The notes under the pieces were generated by a model that did no database searches, was not told the DNA's origin, and was given only the letters and a program-made list of their open reading frames with translations. Source: Bacillus bingmayongensis (lineage in GTDB: Bacteria; Bacillota; Bacilli; Bacillales; Bacillaceae_G). Taken from it: a DNA stretch of 64,000 nt. The DNA lies in the NCBI RefSeq assembly GCF_000299035.1, contig NZ_JH921521.1, positions 88,647 through 152,646 on the forward strand, in the 5' to 3' direction. Numbering within the stretch: position 1 is the first letter of the stretch; every line of letters starts with the position of its first letter. The position numbers and the translations under genes were made by a program. Positions 17,414 to 25,424 of the stretch are shown here, piece after piece.

Positions 17414-17457
17414 AAAGCCTCTTAACAATTATTATATCAAAAATTGTTAAGAGACTT
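17414..17457 (-). terminator. Terminator after thiZ
   Basis: An approximately 15-bp stem (AGTCTCTTAACAATT with AATTGTTAAGAGGCTT) ends in TTTTTG on the minus strand, starting just after the thiZ stop. Confidence 0.85.
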
Positions 17458-17460
17458 TTA

Positions 17461-18210
17461 TTACTTCTGCATATAAGGAGCCAATATTCCTAAAATCTCC
17501 GCTTTATCTTCTTTCAGCTCAAGAGATGTTAACATTTCCATCGTTCGAGGACGGGGTAAGTTAACATTCACCTCACCTACAATTGTTGCTGGTCTTTGAG
17601 ACATGATAAACACACGATCAGACAATAATATTGCTTCGTCTAGATCATGCGTTACCATCACAATTGTTTGCTTCTCTTGATGCCACGAATTTAAAAGCCA
17701 ACGATGTACTTCCATTTTTGTAAATGCATCTAACTTACCGAACGGTTCATCAAGTAGCATAATCGGCTTTTCACATAAATAGGTACGAAGAAAACTAATA
17801 CGCTGACGCATACCACCAGATAATGCATCTGGATAATGATTTGCATATTCAGCTAGACCAAACTGCTCTAAGGCTTCCATTCCTTCTGTAAGTCGCTCTT
17901 TCTTTGGCTTCCCTTCAATTTCTAGTGGAAGAACAATATTTTGCAGTGCTGAGCGCCATGGAAGTAACAAATCTTGCTGTGGCATATAACTTACAATATC
18001 TTGTTTTTGAACAAGGGTATCATTATAGGCCACCTCACCACTAGTCGCCTCTTCAACACTCGCAATCAAATTTAATAACGTACTTTTTCCGCAACCACTT
18101 GGGCCTACGAACGAGACAAACTCACCTTCTTGTATAGAAGCACTAATTTTTTCTAGTACATTTTTCCCATCAAATGCTTTCACAACATCTTTTATTTGTA
18201 ATCCGGTCAT
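17461..18210 (-). CDS. thiZ: ABC transporter ATP-binding protein, thiamine-precursor import (ThiZ-like)
   Basis: The product is a 249-residue ATPase of the nitrate/sulfonate/taurine (SsuB/TauB/ThiZ) class. Walker A is GPSGCGKST, the signature LSGGMRQRISFLRTYL, and Walker B PIMLLDEPFGKLDAFT with H-loop VTHDLDEAI. Its start overlaps the end of the substrate-binding gene by 4 bases (ATGA). Because the operon begins with a TPP riboswitch and a thiamine-binding-type protein, the cargo is most likely a pyrimidine precursor of thiamine (HMP or formylaminopyrimidine), as for ThiXYZ. It is last in the operon, before a terminator. Confidence 0.85.
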   Translation of the reverse strand: MTGLQIKDVVKAFDGKNVLEKISASIQEGEFVSFVGPSGCGKSTLLNLIASVEEATSGEVAYNDTLVQKQDIVSYMPQQDLLLPWRSALQNIVLPLEIEGKPKKERLTEGMEALEQFGLAEYANHYPDALSGGMRQRISFLRTYLCEKPIMLLDEPFGKLDAFTKMEVHRWLLNSWHQEKQTIVMVTHDLDEAILLSDRVFIMSQRPATIVGEVNVNLPRPRTMEMLTSLELKEDKAEILGILAPYMQK

Positions 18211-19205
18211 TTTTCACTCGGAAGGAATTCGTTTGTAAAGGCATCTTTTACTTCAATTTTCTTTTTAATAACTTTGTTATCATGTAAGAAATTCATGTAA
18301 TTCGTCCAAACTTCTTCCTTCTGTACTCCCCACGCTTTCGCATCATCTTGATACTTCGTACTTAACCATTTTTGGCTCTCTTGTACTAACTCTTTATTAA
18401 TGTCCGGTACATTTTTAATTAAAATATCAGCAGCTTCTTTTGGCTCTTTAATTGCAAAATTATATCCTTCTGCTGTTGCACTCATAAACTTTTTCACAAA
18501 ATCTTTATCTTGCTTTGTATGCTTTTCACTTGTAATAATGACTGGACTATAGAAATCTAACGCTGGATCTAAATCTTTTACCATAATTGTATTTAATTCT
18601 TTTCCTTGTCGTTTCGCTTCAATGCCATCCCAACCATAATAAATCCATTCAAAATCCGCATCGCGACCAATCGATTTAAGAAAATCTGTTTGTCCAAGAA
18701 CAATCTTTTCTACTTTACTAAAATCAGCTTGATGTTTATCCATAATTGTTTTTAACGTCGCTTCTTCTGCTGGTGCCCCCCAGCCCCCATAACGCTTTCC
18801 TTCAAAATCTTTCGGGGAAGTAATATTATCTTTTTTCAGTGATGCAAACGCTGACGTGTTATGCTGAATAATTGCTCCAATCGAAACAACCGGTATTCCT
18901 TCAACACGAGCCGATGTTACATTTTCTTGATAACTCACACCGAAATCAGCTTTTCCTGAAGCAATCATTTGCTCTGCCGATACGTTATCACCTGGCTGAA
19001 TAATTTCTACATCTAAACCTTGTTTTTTATAGTAATCTTTCGTCTTCGCTACATATAAACCAGTATGATTTGTATTTGGGAACCAGTCCAAAACAATTTT
19101 TACTTTCTTTCCTGTATCTGTACTCTCCTCTTTCTTTGCTGCATTACAACCAACAACACTGGCTGCGAGTAAAGCCGCTAGCATCACTTTTAGTCCCTTT
19201 TTCAT
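18207..19205 (-). CDS. thiY: ABC substrate-binding lipoprotein, NMT1/THI5-like (ThiY-like)
   Basis: The product has 332 residues. A lipoprotein signal ends in SVVGCNAA (Cys about 20). The mature part follows the NMT1/THI5 family: KIVLDWFPNTNHTGLYVAKTKDYYKKQGLDVE, then DFGVSYQENVTSARVEGIPVVSI and DFEWIYYGWDGIEAKRQG. This family binds thiamine pyrimidine moieties. It overlaps the permease gene before it and the ATPase gene after it by 4 bases each, showing tight coupling. TPP-riboswitch control supports the assignment over an aliphatic sulfonate substrate. Confidence 0.85.
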   Translation of the reverse strand: MKKGLKVMLAALLAASVVGCNAAKKEESTDTGKKVKIVLDWFPNTNHTGLYVAKTKDYYKKQGLDVEIIQPGDNVSAEQMIASGKADFGVSYQENVTSARVEGIPVVSIGAIIQHNTSAFASLKKDNITSPKDFEGKRYGGWGAPAEEATLKTIMDKHQADFSKVEKIVLGQTDFLKSIGRDADFEWIYYGWDGIEAKRQGKELNTIMVKDLDPALDFYSPVIITSEKHTKQDKDFVKKFMSATAEGYNFAIKEPKEAADILIKNVPDINKELVQESQKWLSTKYQDDAKAWGVQKEEVWTNYMNFLHDNKVIKKKIEVKDAFTNEFLPSEK

Positions 19206-19978
19206 TTTTTATCGTCCTTTCTGTATATCCATGGTGCTGTTAGTCTTGCCATAAATTCTACGATAAAATACAAGAGCAATGTCACCATTACGATAATTGC
19301 TGCGATACCAAATACACGAGCTGTTAAAAAGGATTTTGTTGCGCGCGTAAGCATGACACCTAATCCTTCACTCGCACCAAGCCATTCCCCAATAATCGCT
19401 CCCATCACGCTATATGTAACGGCAATTTTTAACCCTGAGAAAAAGTATGGAAGTACAGCTGGAAATTTCACCTTTTGATAGGTTTGCCATTTTGTCGCAC
19501 GCATTGTTTTTAATAACTTGAGCATGTTTTTATCTACGGTTTGAAAACCTTCTAAAATACTAAGAGCAATTGGAAAGAAGCAGACAAGAATAACGACCAT
19601 TACCTTTGGCAACATTCCATATCCAAACCAAATAATAAATAGAGGTGCTAGCACCACAATCGGAATTGTTTGCGAAATAACGAGTAACGGATTAATTAAA
19701 ATGCGAAATAGCGGAATAACATCCATAATAATTGCAATACTTGTTCCAAGTAAAATCGCAAAAAACAAACCAATTACAACTTCTTGCAGTGTTTGCATTG
19801 TATTTGGTAACAATAAATCTTTCATTCCAACTAGCTCTTGGACAATCGCAGAAGGCTTTGGTAAAATCCACGACTCAATTTGAAATAATGTAACCACTCC
19901 TTCCCATATAGCAATGAGAAGGATTAGCCAAATCGTTGTAATTGTTATGTTAGATCGTTTCTGGTTTTTCATATTCAT
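19202..19978 (-). CDS. thiX: ABC transporter permease, thiamine-precursor import (ThiX-like)
   Basis: This permease is about 258 residues long with six likely helices and the binding-protein-dependent permease loop around MLKLLKTMRATKWQTYQKVKFPAVLPYFFSGLKIAVT. I prefer the ATG at 19978 (GGAAG 7 bases upstream) over the first possible ATG at 20005, which lacks a ribosome site. The start lies inside the end of the thiamine-binding-protein gene (29-base overlap). It forms the membrane part of the ThiXYZ importer. Confidence 0.85.
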   Translation of the reverse strand: MNMKNQKRSNITITTIWLILLIAIWEGVVTLFQIESWILPKPSAIVQELVGMKDLLLPNTMQTLQEVVIGLFFAILLGTSIAIIMDVIPLFRILINPLLVISQTIPIVVLAPLFIIWFGYGMLPKVMVVILVCFFPIALSILEGFQTVDKNMLKLLKTMRATKWQTYQKVKFPAVLPYFFSGLKIAVTYSVMGAIIGEWLGASEGLGVMLTRATKSFLTARVFGIAAIIVMVTLLLYFIVEFMARLTAPWIYRKDDKK

Positions 19979-20270
19979 CACGGTACTTCCAAACTTTCTC
20001 ATCAATCGTTACACCAGTACTTGGACGATAATGGATTTTAATAGAAGTAATAACCTCTTCTGCTCCAGCATCGACACAAGCTTGTTGTGCACGCTTAATG
20101 ACATCAAGAAGCACGTCTAATTCTCCTTCTAGCGTTGTTTCCATCGCACCTACTTCATAGCGAACACCCGATTGTTGTACGACTTCAATTGCTTTATCAA
20201 CAACAGCATATACATCATTCGTTTTTGCTTGCGGTACTACTGAAAATGAAATTGTAACTTGTTGTGACAT
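19950..20270 (-). CDS. Thiamine-binding protein, MTH1187/YkoF-like (DUF77)
   Basis: This 106-residue cytoplasmic ferredoxin-like domain has the family pattern SFSVVPQAKTNDVYAVVDKAIEVVQQSGVRYEVGAMETTLEG and TSIKIHYRPS. Members bind thiamine or related pyrimidines; B. subtilis YkoF has two such domains, here there is one. The ATG at 20270 (GGGGGAT upstream) is the start, because the frame upstream runs into the TPP-riboswitch terminator. It is first in a TPP-controlled operon with thiX, thiY and thiZ, and may sense or carry the imported precursor. Confidence 0.85.
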   Translation of the reverse strand: MSQQVTISFSVVPQAKTNDVYAVVDKAIEVVQQSGVRYEVGAMETTLEGELDVLLDVIKRAQQACVDAGAEEVITSIKIHYRPSTGVTIDEKVWKYRDEYEKPETI

Positions 20271-20307
20271 ATTAAAATCCCCCTTGCAAAATATGTTTGT
20301 AAAAAGA

Positions 20308-20466
20308 AAAGGCTTTCCTACCATCACGTAGGAAAGCCTTGTATGCAAGTTATTATAGAATAACATATGCTACATCACTTTAAGTAACTCCCTACGCTGG
20401 CATTATCCAGATCAGGTTGAGGGTCGATGCTTTTTACATCCTCTCAGCCAATTGGCTCCCCGGTCC
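20308..20466 (-). promoter_or_regulatory. TPP riboswitch with terminator (thiXYZ operon)
   Basis: The minus strand shows the THI element: GGGGAGCC, CTGAGAGGATG, GACCCTCAACCTGATCTGG split by the bulge, and GGATAATGCCAGCGTAGGGA. The aptamer occupies about 20374-20466. A 13-bp terminator hairpin (AAGGCTTTCCTAC/GTAGGAAAGCCTT plus T-rich tail) follows at 20308-20342. Confidence 0.97.
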
Positions 20467-20479
20467 TTAATTCGTTTTC

Positions 20480-21054
20480 ATTGTAGCATGATTTATTTTT
20501 TCAAACAAACTTATAACACAGAAGACATTGCTTCTGTTCTATTAGATTACATTTCAAAATAACTTTATTAGAACATAAATGAAGCAAGATAACTAAATCG
20601 TTTTTTTAATAAAATTTATTGTGAAGAAACACACAGAAAAAGTTCTTTTTTCTAACAAATGAATATATATTCATTTGTTGTGATTTTAATTCATTATTAA
20701 TCTTACATTTTCTCCGATTATCTATTTGCATCCAATTTTTTTACTACTATAACAGTTTTTCTTTATAGAATAATAAACAAAAACTACTAAAAAAATATGT
20801 ACCTACTAACAATTTTTCAATATAGCCAACTTGTTAATCAAAAGAAATCTGTAGTATATTTTCCCCATTAACTATTGATACACCTTCAAATAATGGACAC
20901 ATTTTCCTTTTAACCAATTCGATTTATTAGTCATTCAAAGTTCTGTTTATATGTCTTTTCTGAAAACACAAAAATATTAATCTCATAAATATACAGGTTA
21001 TAATGATGGCGTCGAGAGATAATCGATCAAATAATTATGTTTTATCGCCTCCAG
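20480..21054. other. Gene-free AT-rich interval with a 26-bp palindrome
   Basis: About 575 bases hold no credible gene on either strand. The one clear structure is a perfect 26-bp palindrome at 20654-20679, reading AACAAATGAATAT and then its complement. It resembles a TetR/FadR-type operator with no adjacent regulator gene. A small ACAGAAG/CTTCTGT hairpin lies at 20518-20537. Confidence 0.6.
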
Positions 21055-21068
21055 AGAAAACGTTTACA
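21055..21068 (+). promoter_or_regulatory. Candidate cre site before the PfoR-like gene
   Basis: AGAAAACGTTTACA matches 13 of 14 cre consensus positions. It lies 53 bases upstream of the start at 21122. Catabolite control of this serine-dehydratase-linked locus is predicted. Confidence 0.55.
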
Positions 21069-21121
21069 ATCTCCCGATAATTATATTTAAAAAGTAAATG
21101 AATGAAGGGAACTGAATTAGT

Positions 21122-22156
21122 ATGGAAATGTTAAAAGGTACTTTACTGTTACTCGCTGTACTTTCGTGTATGTCATTATTTTGCTTTAAAGCTCCTAATG
21201 GAATGAAAGCTATGGGTGGTCTATCTGGCGCTGCTTGTGCGACGTTCTTAGTAGAAGCCTTTCATAGTTATGTAACAGGTGATTTAATCGGAATTCCATT
21301 TTTAAAAGAGCTCGGTCAAATGGCAGGTGGCCTTGGCGGGATCGCTGCCGGTACACTTGTTTGTTTAAAAATGGGGGTAAATCCGGTCTATTCAATGATG
21401 GTTGGTGTAGCTTTAGCTGATTTTAAATTATTACCTGCATTTATAGCTGGTTACTTAGTCTCTTTCCTTATTAAACAAATTGAAAAACGTGTTCCAGAAG
21501 GTATCGATTTAATTGTCGCTGTATTAGTTGCTCCAGTTGTAGCGCGTTTATTAGCAAAAGCAATTGCACCTATAGTAGTCGGAATTTTACAAAATATCGG
21601 TGACGTTTTAGTATCTGCGGGTACTGGAAGTCCAATTTTATTAGGAATTGTTCTAGGCGGAATTATTCCAATCGTTGGCATGAGCCCATTAAGTTCCATG
21701 GCCTTAACAAGTTTAATTGGCTTAACTGGTATGCCAATGGCAATCGGTGCTTTATCAGTAACAAGCTCTTCTTTTGTTAACTATATGCTATTCAAGCGTA
21801 TGAAGTTTGGTAACAAATCTACTACAACTGCAGTTGCAATTGAACCATTAACACAAATCGATATTATCGCTGCAAATCCAATTCCTATCTATTTAACAAA
21901 CGCAATGGGTGGCATGATTGCCGGCGTAATTATTGCATCGTTTGGACTGATCAATAATGCTGTGGGCACAGCAACTCCAATTGCTGGATTAATGGTAATG
22001 TTTGGATTCAATGATCCAGTAAAAGTACTAATGTGCGCAGCAACCATTATGGCCACTGGCTTATTATCCGGTTTTATCGGCTCATTAATCTTTAAAAACT
22101 TTAAAATTCGTAGAAGTGACGAAATTAGAGAAGTTTCACAAGAAATCGCTGCTTAA
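21122..22156 (+). CDS. PfoR-family/PTS IIC-like integral membrane protein
   Basis: The product has 344 residues and about nine or ten hydrophobic helices. Glycine-rich blocks (GGLSGAACATFLVEAFHS, GQMAGGLGGIAAGTLVCLKMGVNP, NAMGGMIAGVIIASFGLINNAVGTATPIAGLMVMFG) look like the PfoR/PTS_EIIC_2 superfamily. No IIA or IIB domain and no phosphorylation motif are visible. PfoR was named as a regulator of perfringolysin, but the sequence itself looks like a transporter. It is 33 bases before the serine dehydratase beta gene, so it may have moved serine or a related substrate. GAAGGGAACTG is its ribosome site. Confidence 0.75.
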   Translation: MEMLKGTLLLLAVLSCMSLFCFKAPNGMKAMGGLSGAACATFLVEAFHSYVTGDLIGIPFLKELGQMAGGLGGIAAGTLVCLKMGVNPVYSMMVGVALADFKLLPAFIAGYLVSFLIKQIEKRVPEGIDLIVAVLVAPVVARLLAKAIAPIVVGILQNIGDVLVSAGTGSPILLGIVLGGIIPIVGMSPLSSMALTSLIGLTGMPMAIGALSVTSSSFVNYMLFKRMKFGNKSTTTAVAIEPLTQIDIIAANPIPIYLTNAMGGMIAGVIIASFGLINNAVGTATPIAGLMVMFGFNDPVKVLMCAATIMATGLLSGFIGSLIFKNFKIRRSDEIREVSQEIAA

Positions 22157-22189
22157 TCTATAAAAAAACTAAGCTTGGAGGAATAAAAC

Positions 22190-22615
22190 ATGAAATACAA
22201 ATCAATGTTCGATATTATTGGTCCAATTATGGTAGGTCCTTCTAGTTCCCACACTGCTGGTGCTGCTCGGATAGGTGTTGAAGCTAGAACACTATTTGGT
22301 GAACAACCAGAAGAAGTAAATATTTCATTTTATGGTTCATTTGCAAAAACATATAAAGGCCATGGAACAGATGTAGCGATTGTCGGGGGATTAATGGGAT
22401 TTCCAACAGATGACTCGCGTATTCCAAAAGCATTAAAACTAGCAAAAGCAATCGGGATGAATGTTAATTTTCATGAATGTGAAGAAGAAAGTGAACATCC
22501 AAACACAGCTCGTCTTAAGTTAATAAAAGGCTCGCGAAAGATGGAATTAGTCGGTATTTCAATCGGTGGCGGTATGATGGAAATTACAGAGATTGACGGT
22601 AAACGTGTAAGTTAG
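22190..22615 (+). pseudogene. sdaAB: L-serine dehydratase beta subunit sdaAB, C-terminally truncated
   Basis: The 141 residues match the N-terminal beta domain of iron-sulfur L-serine dehydratase: MFDIIGPIMVGPSSSHTAGA, a GHGTDVAIVGGLMG block and the ending SIGGGMMEITEIDG. Normal beta subunits have about 220 residues with an ACT domain after this point. Here TAG follows GKRVS directly, and the 54 bases before the next gene contain none of the ACT domain. A deletion of about 230 bases is inferred. TTGGAGG precedes the ATG. Even if stable, its alpha partner is broken, so the enzyme is probably absent from this locus. Confidence 0.8.
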
Positions 22616-22669
22616 TATTCATTAGCAATATCTCCTACATACAAAACTTCCAGTAAAGGATTGATAATT

Positions 22670-23522
22670 ATGATGTTCAAAACAGTCGCAGATCTTCTAG
22701 AATTAACAAAACGAGAAAACGTGTCTATAGCTGAAATCATGGTTCGTCAAGAAATTTTAGCTACAGAATCTTCTCGCGAAGAAGTAATCGACCGTATGAA
22801 AAAAAGCTTACGATTATGGAAAATGCTATTTCTCAAGGACTAGCAGGGGTTAAATCCATCACTGGTTTAACTGGGGACAGTATATTGAAAGTAAAAAAGG
22901 ACTCTCGGGAGATATCATCCTCAATGCAGTTGCAAAAGCTGTTGCAACAAATGAAGTAAATGCAGCAATGGGCATTATTTGTGCAAACCCAACCGCAGGA
23001 TCAGCTGGTACAGTTCCTGGTGTATTATTTGCAGTAAAAGAAAAATTACAAGCAACAGAAGAACAAATGCTAGAATTTTTATTTACAGCTGCTGCATTTG
23101 GAATTGTCACTGCCAACAACGCTTCCATCTCTGGAGCTGCTGGTGGTTGTCAAGCTGAAGTCGGTACGGCTAGCGGAATGGCGGCAGCTGGTGCAGTTGC
23201 TATGGCAGGAGGTACACCAAAACAATGTGCAACGGCGTTTAGTATTGCATTAAAAAATTTATTAGGCCTTGTATGCGATCCTGTCGCAGGCCTTGTAGAA
23301 GTACCTTGCGTAAAACGAAATGCTGGTGGTGCATCGAACGCATTAATTGCAGCTGATATGGCATTAGCTGGTATTATATCTGCTATCCCTTGTGACGAAG
23401 TAATTAATGCAATGTATAGCATCGGCCGTATGATGCCCTCAGCTTTACGTGAAACAGCAGAGGGAGGTTTAGCTGCAACTCCAACTGGTCGTAAATTAGA
23501 AGCAAAAATCTTTAATAAATAA
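22670..23522 (+). pseudogene. sdaAA: L-serine dehydratase alpha subunit sdaAA, two frameshifts
   Basis: The alpha-subunit sequence is spread over three frames. Residues from MMFKTVADLLELTKRENVSI to VIDRMKKSL read in the first frame, which stops at 22841. Then IMENAISQGLAGVKSITGLTG continues in the -1 frame from about 22811. Next KKGLSGDIILNAVAKAV reads in a third frame from about 22895 to the stop at 23522. The last part has the cluster-binding region (CDPVAGLVEVPC, NAGGASNAL) and the normal end GRKLEAKIFNK. Two separate 1-base losses (or equivalents) are needed, so a single sequencing error is unlikely. GTAAAGG precedes the start. Confidence 0.9.
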
Positions 23523-23614
23523 TCTTTAAACACTATAAAAAAGAAAAAACATTGGTCTGTAAAACTCTCTCATAACAAAATAGTTCTATGTTTTTTCTAA
23601 CTCATATTTTTCTT

Positions 23615-23656
23615 AATCCCCATTCTAACTTATATATCAACAATAGAGTGGGGATT
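23615..23656 (+). terminator. Terminator after sdaAA remnant
   Basis: AATCCCCATTCTA pairs with TAGAGTGGGGATT (13 bp, one G-T) around a 16-base loop and is followed by ATTT. Confidence 0.6.
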
Positions 23657-23670
23657 ATTTACACATAAAG

Positions 23671-23745
23671 CAAAACTTTAATCAGGTTTTTTCTTCATTC
23701 CCCACTGATTATTAACCCTCACGAATCGGGCTTTTACGGGCAGTA
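23671..23745 (+). repeat. Partial copy of a B. cereus-group intergenic repeat (bcr-like)
   Basis: AAAACTTTAATCAG, then CCCCACTGATTATTA, then AATCGGGCTTTTACGGGCAGT match the 5' part of the longer element at 32755-32950. The 3' part of the element is missing. Such AATCGGGCTTTTACGGGCAGT-bearing units are, from memory, widely scattered intergenic repeats of this group. The rest of the interval up to dcuB shows no gene. Confidence 0.75.
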
Positions 23746-24038
23746 ATACTAGTTGAAATTCTTCCCTCCTTTTAACTCCCATTATTCGATTTTCTTATTT
23801 TTCGCAAATTTATCTTCCATGATAAGCAGATTACATAACTGCTTCAATCATAAAACACTATATTAAAAAATTACATTTTTACGATTATTTTTGTAAAATA
23901 ATTTTACCAATTATAGTGAATGTTACTTTTTATGTGTTATATAATAAAAAAGGTTTTTATTTGTTTAATTTAATAATTATCATTCAAATTAAATTATTCA
24001 AAAATATCTTACCATATGAATGTTGGAGGTATTTTATT

Positions 24039-25352
24039 ATGTTTTGGCTACAATTTATTACCTTATTACTCTGCATTTTTATCGGTGCACGCCTTGGCGG
24101 AGTTGGACTAGGAGTAATGGGCGGAGTTGGTATGGCAATACTCGTATTCGTCTTCCACTTACAACCTACCGCTCCACCTATTGACGTTATGTTGATGATT
24201 CTAGCAGTAATTACAGCTGCTGGCGCACTGCAAGCCGCAGGCGGAATGGATTATCTTGTCCATCTCGCTGAAAAAGCACTTCGTAAAAATCCGAAGCGTA
24301 TTACATTCTTCGCACCAATTGTTACGTATTTATTTACATTTTGCGCAGGGACTGGTCACGTTGCCTATTCAGTACTCCCTGTTATCGCAGAAGTATCACG
24401 TGAATCAGGAATCAGACCAGAACGTCCGATGTCCATTGCCGTAATCGCTTCACAACAAGCAATTACAGCAAGTCCAATTTCAGCTGCAACTGTTGCACTT
24501 CTAGCAATGCTAGCTGATTATAAAATCACACTGCTAGATATTTTAAAAGTAAGTATTCCTTCTACTTTCATTGCTTGTATGTTAGCAGCTTTCGTTGCAA
24601 GCAAACTGGGTAAAGAATTAAACGAAGATCCTGAATACTTAAAGCGTTTAAAAGAAGGCATGATTCCTAAACTCGAAGAAAAGGAAAAGTTCACCGGAAC
24701 AAAAGGCGCGAAACTATCTGTTCTTCTTTTCTTATTCGCAACAATTTTTGTTGTTCTTCTTGGCTCATTTGAAGCCCTTCGTCCAGGATGGATGGTAGAT
24801 GGAAAGTTGGTTCGTCTATCGATGCCTTACACAATTGAAATGATTATGCTAACAATTGCTGCTCTTATTATTATCTTCTGTAAACCAAATGTAGAGAGCA
24901 TTGTATCTGGCAATGTCTTTAAAGCAGGTGCTACAGCCGTTGTTGCAATCTTCGGTATCGCTTGGATGGGAGACACATTCTTCAATGGAAACTTAAATAT
25001 GATTCAAGGATCCATTCAACACTTAGTAACAAGTGCACCTTGGTTATTCGCAATTGCACTATTTATCTTATCAATCTTACTTTATAGTCAAGCAGCAACA
25101 GTACGTGCGTTAATGCCACTTGGATTGTCACTCGGCATTTCACCTGCACTACTTATTGCAATGTTCCCGGCAGTAAACGGTTATTTCTTCATTCCAAACT
25201 ACGGAACAATTGTTGCTGCGATCAACTTTGACCGTACAGGAACAACACGTATTGGTAAATATGTATTAAATCATAGCTTTATGATTCCTGGTCTAGTCGC
25301 AACATTCGCTTCCATTGGAATTGGGATGCTACTCATTTCAATTATGTTTTAA
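24039..25352 (+). CDS. dcuB: Anaerobic C4-dicarboxylate transporter, DcuA/DcuB family
   Basis: The product has 437 residues with about ten to twelve helices. It carries the Dcu family core ITAAGALQAAGGMDYLVHLAEKALR, FAPIVTYLFTFCAGTGHVAYSVLPVI and ASQQAITASPISAATVALLAML. These carriers exchange fumarate, malate, aspartate and succinate, mainly under anaerobic conditions. I start at the ATG at 24039, because TTGGAGGT is 8 bases before it and the upstream extension is low-complexity. It is monocistronic, with a strong terminator after it. No clear Fnr box was found in the 500 bases upstream. The A/B subtype is uncertain. Confidence 0.9.
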   Translation: MFWLQFITLLLCIFIGARLGGVGLGVMGGVGMAILVFVFHLQPTAPPIDVMLMILAVITAAGALQAAGGMDYLVHLAEKALRKNPKRITFFAPIVTYLFTFCAGTGHVAYSVLPVIAEVSRESGIRPERPMSIAVIASQQAITASPISAATVALLAMLADYKITLLDILKVSIPSTFIACMLAAFVASKLGKELNEDPEYLKRLKEGMIPKLEEKEKFTGTKGAKLSVLLFLFATIFVVLLGSFEALRPGWMVDGKLVRLSMPYTIEMIMLTIAALIIIFCKPNVESIVSGNVFKAGATAVVAIFGIAWMGDTFFNGNLNMIQGSIQHLVTSAPWLFAIALFILSILLYSQAATVRALMPLGLSLGISPALLIAMFPAVNGYFFIPNYGTIVAAINFDRTGTTRIGKYVLNHSFMIPGLVATFASIGIGMLLISIMF

Positions 25353-25358
25353 CATACA

Positions 25359-25396
25359 AAAGCACAAACTTTTTCTGAATAAAGTTTGTGCTTTTT
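25359..25396 (+). terminator. Terminator after dcuB
   Basis: A perfect 14-bp stem AAAGCACAAACTTT with its complement encloses an 8-base loop and ends in TTTTTC. Confidence 0.9.
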
Positions 25397-25400
25397 CATT

Positions 25401-25420
25401 TAATCAAACGTTTGTTTAAA
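25401..25420. promoter_or_regulatory. Recurrent AAACGTTT palindrome (second site in window)
   Basis: TAATCAAACGTTTGTTTAAA is identical over 20 bases to 8680-8699. It lies between the convergent dcuB and ilvA ends, directly after the ilvA stop, not at a promoter. Confidence 0.5.
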
Positions 25421-25424
25421 TTAT

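Noticed and set aside
23760-24038. Fnr-type box before dcuB
   Set aside because: No segment reached a convincing TGTGA-N6-TCACA match, so anaerobic control is not claimed from sequence.
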